From NCBI GenBank assembly GCA_002344065.1, contig DDTK01000015.1, forward strand, positions 248,001-312,000: a stretch of 64,000 nt of DNA. The letters run 5' to 3'. Under the pieces are notes generated by a model. The model made no database searches. It had not been told where the DNA came from and worked only from the letters and a program-made list of their open reading frames with translations. This DNA is from Flammeovirgaceae bacterium UBA2366. Its GTDB lineage: Bacteria; Bacteroidota; Bacteroidia; Cytophagales; Cyclobacteriaceae. The position numbers were made by a program, and so were the translations under genes. The first letter of the stretch is position 1. Every line of letters begins with the position of its first letter. Positions 34,035 to 41,963 of the stretch are shown here, in pieces.

Positions 34035-35783
34035 ATGGTTGAATTTAATCCAATAGTTTCGGTGTGGATTGTTGTTGCGGTGTTGGTAATATCGACAAGT
34101 GTTTTGCTTTGGATAGAGTGGAAGAGAGCACTACGGTATTCAGCGCTTCGCTTAACCGCAGTTGTTTTATTGACTTTGGCTCTGGCGGGTTTATTTCTCA
34201 AACCAGGTTATTATTCAAGTCAGTCGAATGAAATCATTTTGTTAACCCCCGGTTATCAACCTGCAGTAGTGGATAGCCTGTTGCGACAAAATCCAAGCGC
34301 GAAATTGATACATCTTCAGCAAGCCAAACCCTATCGCAATTCTGAACTGCTCGAATCTTATTCTAAATTCCACTTTCTTCAAAATGAACTATGCTGTGTA
34401 GTAGGTCAGGGTTTGCCAATTCATGCTCTGGATTCGATTAAAAAGAAAGATTTTGTGTTCATTGCAAGCGAACCACCTGATGGGATAATTGAAATTGCGT
34501 TAAGTCAACCCATTTACCCACACCAGGATAATTTTGTAAACGGTGTATTTAAAAACCCGCCACCCGAAACGTGGGTTTTATTGGAAGGACCAGGTGGTGT
34601 GGAGGATTCGGTATTTCTTGAAGGCTCGGGGCATCGCCCCTTTAAACTTTCCTTCAAACCAAAGCAGGAGGGGCGTTTTTTGTATTCGGTTAGAACAAAA
34701 ACGAAGGGCACTGTAGTTTATGTCGAGAAATTGCCCATCTATGTTCAGCATCCGGATACCCTTTCAATCCTTTTCGTGCAGGATTACCCCACCTTTGAAA
34801 TGCAGTATCTTAAAAATTTTCTTTCAAAACAGCATCATAAGCTTACCCTTCGATACCGGTTGTCGCAAAGTATGTACCGTTTTGAATATGCCAATACGGG
34901 TTCCCGTCCGGTGAACAACCTTTCACCTGAAATTTTGGATCAGCTTGATGTTTTGGTTATCGATGGCGAATCGCTGCAGCGTTTATCAAGGTCCGAGGCT
35001 GCAGCAGTGAATGAATCAATAAACAAAGGTTTGGGCATCCTGGTGTTATCACCAACCAATCGGATTGATAATGCATTATTTCCTTTTGCACAGTTGGTTG
35101 TTAAAACCGATACGGCAGTAATCACCATCAACAATAAAAGTCTAAACCTTCCGGCATTAGCACAAAGGGTTAAAAAAGAGCCGGATGTAGTATCCATTAC
35201 TGAAAACCAATCCGGACTTCTTTCTGGCCACCGGTACAAAGGGTTCGGCAAAGTTGGTTTTCAGTTTTTGAAAGAGACTTATCGTTTGACCCTTAGTGGT
35301 GATTCCATAGCCTATAGTCATTTATGGATGCCCATGTTGAATGGGATTTCACGTGCAAAGACGTATGATGGTAAAATCATTATAGAGAACTCACCCCCCG
35401 TTTATCCTGATAATCCGGTGTCGGTAAAATTGATTTCAAGGGATGACGATGTTCAGCTTGATGTGGATAGTATTTCATGGCCTTTACAGGAGGACGTATT
35501 TATTGATAATGTGTGGTCGGCTAAACTATGGGCGGGTGAGCCCGGTTGGCATTCACTAGCCATCGCATCTGGTAACGCGGAGTTTTACTATGTTTCTGCA
35601 CCAGGGGAGTGGCAGTCCGTAGCAATTAACAACCAGATTACGGCTAACATGAGGGTATCCGGTAGCGGGGTTGAGGGTGGTGACAAGCAAGAAGATTTAG
35701 TCAGGAAAGAATTTAATCCCTTGATCTTTTTTCTTTTGTTTCTGCTGAGTGCCGGATTTCTTTGGCTGGTGCCTAAGCTGTAG
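34035..35783 (+). CDS. Membrane protein, terminal gene of the MoxR operon
   Basis: A 582-residue protein I do not recognise by motif. Helices at about residues 8-28 and 38-56 anchor the N-terminus and one at about 562-579 the C-terminus; the interior is soluble and mostly beta-rich, with a central segment LDVLVIDGESLQRLSRSEA resembling the glutamine-amidotransferase-like segment of Bacteroidota BatA-associated membrane proteins. It starts 3 bases after the preceding stop. The topology (two N-terminal, one C-terminal helix) resembles the BatA-like protein three genes up, so it is probably a second scaffold for the same complex. Confidence 0.72.
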   Translation: MVEFNPIVSVWIVVAVLVISTSVLLWIEWKRALRYSALRLTAVVLLTLALAGLFLKPGYYSSQSNEIILLTPGYQPAVVDSLLRQNPSAKLIHLQQAKPYRNSELLESYSKFHFLQNELCCVVGQGLPIHALDSIKKKDFVFIASEPPDGIIEIALSQPIYPHQDNFVNGVFKNPPPETWVLLEGPGGVEDSVFLEGSGHRPFKLSFKPKQEGRFLYSVRTKTKGTVVYVEKLPIYVQHPDTLSILFVQDYPTFEMQYLKNFLSKQHHKLTLRYRLSQSMYRFEYANTGSRPVNNLSPEILDQLDVLVIDGESLQRLSRSEAAAVNESINKGLGILVLSPTNRIDNALFPFAQLVVKTDTAVITINNKSLNLPALAQRVKKEPDVVSITENQSGLLSGHRYKGFGKVGFQFLKETYRLTLSGDSIAYSHLWMPMLNGISRAKTYDGKIIIENSPPVYPDNPVSVKLISRDDDVQLDVDSISWPLQEDVFIDNVWSAKLWAGEPGWHSLAIASGNAEFYYVSAPGEWQSVAINNQITANMRVSGSGVEGGDKQEDLVRKEFNPLIFFLLFLLSAGFLWLVPKL

Positions 35784-35804
35784 CAGGAAGTTACCGGCAT
35801 CGTT

Positions 35805-35812
35805 TATCTTTG
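35805..35812 (+). promoter_or_regulatory. Bacteroidota -7 promoter element (TATCTTTG)
   Basis: TATCTTTG matches TAnnTTTG and lies 24 bases before the GTG at 35836, about the expected distance for a short leader. It supports the UPF0126 gene being a separate unit from the MoxR operon. Confidence 0.6.
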
Positions 35813-35835
35813 CCCCGGTTTAAAATCATCATCCC

Positions 35836-36450
35836 GTGTATTTTCAATACCCAATCGAACTCATTGGTACTTTCTTCTTTGCCATCTCCGGGGCTTTGGC
35901 CATGCAGGATAAAGACCACGACTGGTTTGCTGCCGGTTTCACCGGATTTATTACGGCCATTGGTGGAGGTACCATCCGCGATATGATGCTGGGAAGTTAT
36001 CCGCTGGTGTGGATTGGAGATATAAACTTCCTGTATGCCGTGCTTGCGGGTGTGGTCATGGCCATTATCTTCTTCAGATTGTTTATCAGACTGCGCAGAA
36101 CATTTCTCTTATTCGACACCTTGGGGATTTCTTTCTTCACCATTCTGGGGGTTGAAAAGGCCATGAGCCTGGGTGTGCGACCTGAGATTGCCGCCATCAT
36201 GGGTATGTTTACAGCCGTGATGGGCGGGGTAATCCGCGACACACTAGCCAATGAACTGCCGGTAATCTTCCGCAAGGAAATTTATGCCACAGCTTGTCTG
36301 GCGGGAGCCATTGTTTACCTGGTGCTTGATATTCATACTCCAATGGAGCGCAACTACAACCTGCTGATCTCCATTTCAGTCATCATCCTTATCCGGTTGT
36401 TGGCCGTAAAGTTCAAGCTTGCGTTGCCGGGCTTCAGAAAAGTTCGGTAA
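35836..36450 (+). CDS. UPF0126 / TRIC-like cation channel family protein
   Basis: A 204-residue membrane protein with two UPF0126 repeats. Each repeat has a glycine-rich motif with a basic-acidic pair: GGGTIRDMMLG and GGVIRDTLANE. About seven helices are expected. Bacterial homologues of TRIC channels trimerise to form potassium- or cation-permeable pores in the inner membrane; YicG and YadS are E. coli members, and glycine transport has been proposed for some. GTG start at 35836, with a promoter core just upstream. No linked function in the neighbours. Confidence 0.93.
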   Translation: MYFQYPIELIGTFFFAISGALAMQDKDHDWFAAGFTGFITAIGGGTIRDMMLGSYPLVWIGDINFLYAVLAGVVMAIIFFRLFIRLRRTFLLFDTLGISFFTILGVEKAMSLGVRPEIAAIMGMFTAVMGGVIRDTLANELPVIFRKEIYATACLAGAIVYLVLDIHTPMERNYNLLISISVIILIRLLAVKFKLALPGFRKVR

Positions 36451-36582
36451 GACTATCGACACTCAGGTATGAGAAGTCTCGGTACTCATTTGTTGGACCG
36501 GAGCAGATGAACTCGCTAACTCCCGTTAGGCAGAATTTTTTATTTCTCAAAAAAAATTAGCCATTTCTATTTATTTATCGTT

Positions 36583-36590
36583 TACTTTTG
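36583..36590 (+). promoter_or_regulatory. Promoter core of the arginine operon (TACTTTTG)
   Basis: TACTTTTG matches TAnnTTTG; the -33 region is AT-rich with only a TTTC (about 36564). The likely transcript start is around 36595, leaving about 345 nt before the first known gene of the operon. Confidence 0.5.
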
Positions 36591-36746
36591 CATTAGCGTT
36601 AAACTTAAAACTAACTGCATGATTTTTATCTAGCGTTTCTAACCTAACCACTAAGAAAGAAATTGAAAACACCGATCACCACAGTAAGAGCAGCCAAGGC
36701 CGCTTTTCAACTCCCCAGAACAATTCTGTTCTTAACACCAGCCTGT

Positions 36747-36791
36747 ATGGTGACCAGGCGATGCCGACCCGCGCGCTTTGTGCGTATTTGA
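36747..36791 (+). CDS. Candidate Arg-rich leader peptide
   Basis: The frame MVTRRCRPARFVRI (14 codons) has five arginines encoded by AGG, CGA, CGA, CGC and CGT. The same frame is open back to a TTG at 36663, giving a 42-residue version with seven arginines; TTG is used as a start by other genes here. It lies in the leader of the arginine operon, just ahead of hairpins that can form in two ways. By analogy with amino-acid leader peptides elsewhere, slow translation at low arginyl-tRNA would alter the downstream fold. The GC-rich sequence makes Arg codons likelier by chance, so coding is unproven. Confidence 0.4.
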   Translation: MVTRRCRPARFVRI

Positions 36792-36848
36792 TACCGTAAG
36801 CCCGATTTTATTGGCAACCACATACCTGTGTAGCACAGGATGTGCACT

Positions 36849-36883
36849 GACGTAACACTACGTCCCCCATTTTTAAATTTTTG
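36849..36883 (+). terminator. Possible attenuator hairpin in the arginine leader
   Basis: GACGTA (36849-36854) and TACGTC (36859-36864) form a 6-bp stem with loop ACAC, followed by CCCC and then ATTTTTAAATTTTTG (36869-36883). The T run is offset from the stem by four C residues, so intrinsic termination is uncertain. Confidence 0.35.
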
Positions 36884-36941
36884 AAAACAACGTCTGAAGC
36901 ATCACAGGTGTATGCAGACTTAATCCATATCGTTACGATCA

Positions 36942-37709
36942 ATGGAAAATAACAACATCATCGTCCGTCTGGCCACAGCAGACGACAAACATTACGCAAC
37001 CACCATCACCCTGGAGATGGAAGAATCCGCGAAAGCGCGTGGAACCGGTATTGCCAAACGTTCACCCGAGTACATCGAGAAGAAGATGGACGAGGGCAAG
37101 GCCGTTATTGCACTGACTACCGAGGGTACATGGGTCGGCTTTTGCTACATTGAGGCCTGGCAACACGATAAGTATGTGGCCAACTCTGGATTGATTGTGT
37201 CACCGCCCTTTCGGAAAAGCGGAGTAGCTACCGACATCAAGCGCAAGATTTTTGAGTTGTCGAGACAGAAGTATCCCGAGTCGAAAATATTTGGCCTCAC
37301 CACAGGATTGGCTGTGATGAAGATCAACTCAGATCTCGGCTATGAGCCTGTAACGTATTCCGAGCTTACTACCGATGAAGAGTTCTGGAAGGGTTGCCGG
37401 AGTTGTGTGAACTTCGAAATACTGATGAGCAAGAACCGCACAAACTGTATGTGCACGGCTATGCTATTCGATCCCGCTGAAGCAACCGCCAAGGTTCAGG
37501 CAGCCCAACCTGTTAAATCGCAGACGCTGGTGACGGCCGAAGGTAAGTTGAAGCGGAAACGCAAGCGCAGGTTTAAAGGTAACTTTAAACTGTTTGAGCG
37601 TTGGGTTAAGTTCAAGCAGTTTGTGTTGTTGCGTTCGCGTAACAAGAACAACGGCTCGGGTAACGGAGAGCCTAAAAAGAATTCTATTTTAAGTTTTTTC
37701 TTTTGGTAA
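36942..37709 (+). CDS. GNAT acyltransferase heading the arginine operon (likely N-acylglutamate synthase)
   Basis: A 255-residue GNAT-fold protein. The acyl-CoA pyrophosphate loop is RKSGVA at residues 91-96. Cys152/Cys155 (GCRSC) and Cys169/Cys171 (CMC) may bind a metal. A C-terminal extension after about residue 195 is very basic (KRKRKRR) and ends with a hydrophobic FFFW. The operon has no argA or argJ, so this gene is the natural candidate for the first step, making N-acyl-glutamate. The transcarbamylase residue suggests the acyl group is succinyl. Gene is 1 base before argG. Specific activity is inferred from position. Confidence 0.72.
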   Translation: MENNNIIVRLATADDKHYATTITLEMEESAKARGTGIAKRSPEYIEKKMDEGKAVIALTTEGTWVGFCYIEAWQHDKYVANSGLIVSPPFRKSGVATDIKRKIFELSRQKYPESKIFGLTTGLAVMKINSDLGYEPVTYSELTTDEEFWKGCRSCVNFEILMSKNRTNCMCTAMLFDPAEATAKVQAAQPVKSQTLVTAEGKLKRKRKRRFKGNFKLFERWVKFKQFVLLRSRNKNNGSGNGEPKKNSILSFFFW

Positions 37710-37710
37710 G

Positions 37711-38952
37711 ATGAAGAAGAAAGTTGTTTTGGCGTTTAGCGGAGGGCTTGATACCTCGTTTTGTGTAAAATACCTGAAAGAGGATCTGCACGTTGATGTG
37801 TATACCATTACAGTAAACACAGGCGGCTTTGATGAAGCTGAATTAAGGCGCATCGAAACTCATGCACTGTCGTTGGGTGCTGCCAGTCATAAAACAGTGG
37901 ATGAAACTGAGAACTATTACAATACGGTAATCCGCTATCTGATTTATGGAAATGTGTTAAAAAATAATACTTATCCGTTGAGTGTAAGCGCTGAACGGAT
38001 GTCGCAGGCATTAGCCGTGGCAAAGTATGCTAAAGACATTGGTGCAGATGCAGTAGCCCATGGCAGTACCGGAGCCGGTAACGACCAGGTAAGGTTCGAT
38101 ATGGTGTTGAATATTCTTTTACCGGGAATAGAAATCATTACTCCTATTCGTGACCTGAAACTTGCGCGGGAAGCAGAGATCAGTTACCTGAAGGGCAAAG
38201 GTGTAGAGATGAATTTTGAAAAGGCTCAGTACTCCATTAATAAGGGAATCTGGGGGACATCGGTTGGCGGGAAGGAAACGTTGAATTCGCTGGGCATGTT
38301 GCCCGAAGAAGCCTGGCCAACACCAGTAACAAAGTCCGGTAGCGAAACGGTTATGCTTACCTTTGAGCAAGGTGAATTGAAGAAGGTCAATGAAAAACAG
38401 TTCAGTCATCCGGTGGCTGCTATTCATCATCTTCAATCTATTGCTGGCCAGTATGGCATTGGCAGGGATATTCATGTGGGTGATACGATAATCGGTATTA
38501 AAGGTCGTGTTGGCTTTGAAGCGGCTGCACCCATGCTGATTATAAGGGCACACCATGCGTTGGAAAAACATGTGCTTACCAAATGGCAGTTGAGCTGGAA
38601 AGAACAGTTAGCGCAGTTTTATGGCAACTGGTTGCATGAAGGTCAGTATCTTGATCCGGTTATGCGCGACCTTGAGGCATTCCTGACCAGTACGCAACAA
38701 AACGTTACCGGTGTAGTTCATATTGAATTGCATCCGTATCGTTTCCAGGTGCTTGGCATTGAATCACCTTATGATTTGATGTCAGCTAAGTTTGGCAAGT
38801 ATGGTGAAATGAATTTGGGCTGGACTGGCGATGACGTGAAAGGGTTTACCAAAATATTCGGTAACCAGGTTTCGATTTATCATCAGGTAAAGGAAGAAGT
38901 TAAGAGTGAAGAGCATAAAGTTGAAAGTCAAAAGTATAAAGCTGAAAATTGA
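37711..38952 (+). CDS. argG: Argininosuccinate synthase
   Basis: A 413-residue enzyme that joins citrulline and aspartate using ATP, the penultimate step of arginine synthesis. The ATP-binding loop AFSGGLDTS is at residues 8-16; the HGSTGAGNDQVRFD motif is present. Typical length is about 400, and the extra C-terminal residues (KSEEHKVESQKYKAEN) are encoded by the first copies of an AT-rich repeat (38913 onward), so the natural end of the enzyme was probably earlier and has been extended by repeat insertion. The gene starts 1 base after the GNAT gene. Confidence 0.97.
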   Translation: MKKKVVLAFSGGLDTSFCVKYLKEDLHVDVYTITVNTGGFDEAELRRIETHALSLGAASHKTVDETENYYNTVIRYLIYGNVLKNNTYPLSVSAERMSQALAVAKYAKDIGADAVAHGSTGAGNDQVRFDMVLNILLPGIEIITPIRDLKLAREAEISYLKGKGVEMNFEKAQYSINKGIWGTSVGGKETLNSLGMLPEEAWPTPVTKSGSETVMLTFEQGELKKVNEKQFSHPVAAIHHLQSIAGQYGIGRDIHVGDTIIGIKGRVGFEAAAPMLIIRAHHALEKHVLTKWQLSWKEQLAQFYGNWLHEGQYLDPVMRDLEAFLTSTQQNVTGVVHIELHPYRFQVLGIESPYDLMSAKFGKYGEMNLGWTGDDVKGFTKIFGNQVSIYHQVKEEVKSEEHKVESQKYKAEN

Positions 38953-39010
38953 AGGCGAAAAGCATAAAGCCGAAAGCGAAAAAGTATAAAGTTGAAGGAT
39001 AAAGGATAAT
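38913..39010. repeat. Four degenerate copies of a GnATAAAGnnGAAA repeat
   Basis: Units begin at about 38913, 38934, 38962 and 38984 with GCATAAAGTTGAAA, GTATAAAGCTGAAA, GCATAAAGCCGAAA and GTATAAAGTTGAAG. The first two lie inside the 3' end of argG and encode its last residues; the others fill the gap before argC. Confidence 0.75.
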
Positions 39011-39020
39011 AAGGTCAATA

Positions 39021-39998
39021 ATGGAGAAGAAGATAAAAGCTGGAATTATTGGTGGTGCCGGGTATACCGGTGGTGAAACCTTGCGGCTTTTGCTGAACCA
39101 TCATGTCGTTGAAATTTCTTTTGTGCACAGCAGGAGCAATGCCGGTAAACCTGTGCATGCCGTACATACTGATTTGCTTGGCGAAACTGAAATGGTTTTT
39201 ACCGATGCACTTGCTTTCGATGTGGATGTTTTGTTTCTGTGCATGGGCCATGGCGAGAGCAAGAAATTTCTTCAGGAGAATATCGTGTTATCAACTGTAA
39301 AGATCATCGATTTGGGTAATGATTTTCGGTTGGGTGATAAAGTGGCTGGGCGCACATTTATCTACGGTCTTCCGGAGTTGAATCGTGCAGTTATTCTTCG
39401 GGCAAACAACGTTGCTAATCCTGGCTGCTTTGCTACAGCTATTCAATTGGGCTTGTTGCCGTTGGCCAGCAAGGGTTTGTTGAAAGAAGTGTACACCACA
39501 GGCATAACGGGATCAACCGGTGCCGGACAAAAACTTCAGAACACCACACACTTCACGTGGCGTGCCAATAATATTTCTGCATATAAAACATTAACGCACC
39601 AGCATGTGACTGAGATCAATCAATCGTTAAAGCAACTTCAATCTACTTACCAGGGTAACCTTCACTTTGTGCCGTGGCGGGGAGATTTCACAAGGGGCAT
39701 TTTTGTGAGTTCAATCGTGGAAACGCAGAAGTCGCTGGAAGAACTGAATCAACTTTTTAAAGTATTTTATCAGGATCACCCGTTCACCCATGTTGCCGAC
39801 ACCATGATCGATTTGAAACAAGTGGTGAACACCAACAAGTGTTTGATTTATCTGGAAAAAGAAGGAAATAAATTAGTGGTTCATTCAGCTATTGATAATC
39901 TTTTGAAAGGTGCCTCCGGACAGGCCATACAAAATATGAACCTGATGTTTGGTTTGGATGAACGTGCCGGACTTCAACTAAAATCAACGGTATTTTAA
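39021..39998 (+). CDS. argC: N-acetyl-gamma-glutamyl-phosphate reductase (or the succinyl equivalent)
   Basis: A 325-residue NADPH-dependent reductase converting N-acyl-glutamyl phosphate to the semialdehyde. The nucleotide loop GGAGYTGGETLRL is at residues about 11-23, and the catalytic cysteine is in NPGCFAT (about residue 137). The His-containing segment GSTGAGQKLQNTTH follows. Length is about 20 residues shorter than E. coli ArgC. The acyl group (acetyl or succinyl) is set by the operon, not visible in this sequence. 1 base separates it from proC. Confidence 0.96.
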   Translation: MEKKIKAGIIGGAGYTGGETLRLLLNHHVVEISFVHSRSNAGKPVHAVHTDLLGETEMVFTDALAFDVDVLFLCMGHGESKKFLQENIVLSTVKIIDLGNDFRLGDKVAGRTFIYGLPELNRAVILRANNVANPGCFATAIQLGLLPLASKGLLKEVYTTGITGSTGAGQKLQNTTHFTWRANNISAYKTLTHQHVTEINQSLKQLQSTYQGNLHFVPWRGDFTRGIFVSSIVETQKSLEELNQLFKVFYQDHPFTHVADTMIDLKQVVNTNKCLIYLEKEGNKLVVHSAIDNLLKGASGQAIQNMNLMFGLDERAGLQLKSTVF

Positions 39999-39999
39999 A

Positions 40000-40803
40000 A
40001 TGGAACGGTTAGCCATTATAGGAGCAGGAAACCTGGGTGTTTCAATAGCCCAGGGAATTATAAAAGCCGGGTTGATGAAACCGGATCAGCTTACGCTTAC
40101 GCGGAGAAGTTTGGACAAACTGGATTCCATACGCTCAGCGGGTTTTTCAGTGTCATCGAATAATATAGATACTGTTCAGCAGGCATCGTTGGTTATGATA
40201 TGCGTTCAACCTAAGCAAACTCTGGCGGTGGTTAACGAAATTTCTTCAGTATTACGGGAAGGTAAGCATGTTTTAATTTCTACCGTTACCGGCATCAGCA
40301 CGGAAGAGATTGCTTCCCAACTTGGTGGAAAGCAAATCCCGATTGTTCGGGCTATGCCCAATACGGCCATCGCTATTGCTTCCTCTATGACATGCATATG
40401 TTCGCACCATGCATCGCCACAACAAGTTAATGCGGTAATTAGGTTGTTTGATGGATTGGGTAAGACATTGGTAGTGGAAGAACGATTGATGAAAGCATCT
40501 ACCGTACTTGCAGCAAGCGGCATAGCTTTCTTCATGCGTTTTCTGAGAGCTTCCACACAGGGTGGAATTCAGTTAGGTTTTGATGCTGAAGACGCACAAG
40601 CCATTGCGGTGCAAACGGCAAAGGGCGCGGCCTTGTTGTTGCAGGAACATGGTCTTCATCCGGAAATGGAAATTGACCGGGTAACAACACCGGAGGGATG
40701 CACGATTGCGGGACTCAATGAGATGGAGCACCAGGGACTGAGCTCGGCTATTATCAAAGGACTGGTGGCTTCTTTTGAAAAAATAAATAACATACGGAAA
40801 TGA
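40000..40803 (+). CDS. proC: Pyrroline-5-carboxylate reductase
   Basis: A 267-residue NAD(P)H-dependent enzyme that makes proline from pyrroline-5-carboxylate. The dinucleotide-binding GAGNLGVSIAQG is near residue 8. The C-terminal domain carries ASGIAFFMRF and the family signature VTTPEGCTIAGLNEME. Its place inside the arginine operon, between argC and argD and overlapping argD by 4 bases, links proline and ornithine metabolism. The activity could alternatively serve a promiscuous role, but the family fit is firm. Confidence 0.95.
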   Translation: MERLAIIGAGNLGVSIAQGIIKAGLMKPDQLTLTRRSLDKLDSIRSAGFSVSSNNIDTVQQASLVMICVQPKQTLAVVNEISSVLREGKHVLISTVTGISTEEIASQLGGKQIPIVRAMPNTAIAIASSMTCICSHHASPQQVNAVIRLFDGLGKTLVVEERLMKASTVLAASGIAFFMRFLRASTQGGIQLGFDAEDAQAIAVQTAKGAALLLQEHGLHPEMEIDRVTTPEGCTIAGLNEMEHQGLSSAIIKGLVASFEKINNIRK

Positions 40804-41951
40804 AAACGTTTGATGTCTACCCGCTTTTCCCCATTACCCCTGTCAAGGCTAAAGGCAGCTGGGTGTGGGATGATCAGGGAAACAAGTACCTTGATTTATA
40901 TGGCGGGCATGCTGTTATCTCCATCGGCCATTCCCATCCGCATTACATTGATGCGATAGCCAAACAACTCGGACAAATCGGATTCTATTCCAACAGTGTT
41001 CAGAATCCTTTACAGGAAAAGCTTGCGGAAAGACTGGGCGAAGTTTCCGGTTACCCGGATTATCAATTGTTCCTGTGTAATTCTGGTGCAGAGGCTGTCG
41101 AGAATGCATTGAAGATTGCCTCGTTTGTTACGGGAAGAAAAAAAATAATCACTTTTAAAAAAGCTTTTCACGGTCGTACCTCGGCTGCCGTGGCCACTAC
41201 TGATAATCCAAAAATTGTTGCTCCTGTAAATGCAGGGCACGACATTGTCTTTACTCCCTTAAATGATAGTGTTGCTTTCAATGAGGTAATGAGTGATGAT
41301 GTTGCGGCAGTGCTTATTGAAGGTATCCAGGGGCTTGGTGGCATTCATGAGCCCGAAGATTCTTTCCTTCAATTTTTGCAGGCAAAATGCAAAGAGAATA
41401 ACGCCATGCTGATCCTGGATGAAATACAATCAGGTTACGGTCGTACCGGTAGTTTTTTTGCACACCAGCGATCGGGTATAAAGCCCCATCTTATCACGGT
41501 CGCCAAGGGTATGGGCAATGGTTTTCCGATAGGTGGAGTGTTGATTCATCCGGATATAAAACCCTGGAGCAGCATGCTGGGTACCACATTCGGTGGAAAT
41601 TACCTGGCCAGTGTTGCAGCGCTTGCTGTGTTGGATGTGATCGAGAATGAAAAACTAATTGCCAACACCAAAGAAACAGGCGAATATTTATTGAACGAGT
41701 TGAAAGCTATTCCTGAGTTTAGTGATGTTCGCGGTCGCGGATTGATGATTGGATTGGACGTTCCTGAAACACACAAGTCGCTTCGTAAAGATTTATTGAT
41801 GAAGTACAAAATCTTCACGGGGGAATCGTATCCAAATACCATCCGGATACTTCCTTCATTATCATTATCCAAAGAAGAAGTGGATTTCTTTATCCAGTCG
41901 TTGAAATCGTGTTTGGCGGATATGGAAGTAACTGTGCAATCTAAGGTATAA
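40800..41951 (+). CDS. argD: Acylornithine aminotransferase
   Basis: A 383-residue class III PLP enzyme that transaminates N-acyl-glutamate semialdehyde to N-acyl-ornithine. Visible landmarks are the N-terminal GGHAVISIGHSHP, the cofactor-binding NSGAEAVENALKIA, KAFHGRTSAAVA, the LDEIQSGYGRTG segment with the PLP-binding Asp, and the Schiff-base lysine in VAKGMGNGFP. Shorter than E. coli ArgD (about 400) but within the family range. The start overlaps proC (ATGA). The acyl specificity probably follows the transcarbamylase. Confidence 0.94.
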   Translation: MKTFDVYPLFPITPVKAKGSWVWDDQGNKYLDLYGGHAVISIGHSHPHYIDAIAKQLGQIGFYSNSVQNPLQEKLAERLGEVSGYPDYQLFLCNSGAEAVENALKIASFVTGRKKIITFKKAFHGRTSAAVATTDNPKIVAPVNAGHDIVFTPLNDSVAFNEVMSDDVAAVLIEGIQGLGGIHEPEDSFLQFLQAKCKENNAMLILDEIQSGYGRTGSFFAHQRSGIKPHLITVAKGMGNGFPIGGVLIHPDIKPWSSMLGTTFGGNYLASVAALAVLDVIENEKLIANTKETGEYLLNELKAIPEFSDVRGRGLMIGLDVPETHKSLRKDLLMKYKIFTGESYPNTIRILPSLSLSKEEVDFFIQSLKSCLADMEVTVQSKV

Positions 41952-41963
41952 GCTGACTGATCA

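Larger units (their letters stand above)
36451..36941 (+). other. Intergenic region and long leader of the arginine operon
   Basis: 491 bases without an established gene. Up to 36550 there is a weak hairpin (CTAAC...GTTAG followed by a T-rich run) that may end the UPF0126 transcript. A promoter core lies at 36583-36590. After it the region is an unusually long leader (about 345 nt) for this genome. It contains two Arg-rich candidate leader ORFs in one frame (TTG 36663 or ATG 36747, stop at 36791), a 6-bp hairpin CCTGTG/CACAGG (36825-36839), and a 6-bp hairpin plus T-rich run (36849-36883). ACCTGTG (36824-36830) could instead pair with CACAGGT (36903-36909). Confidence 0.55.
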
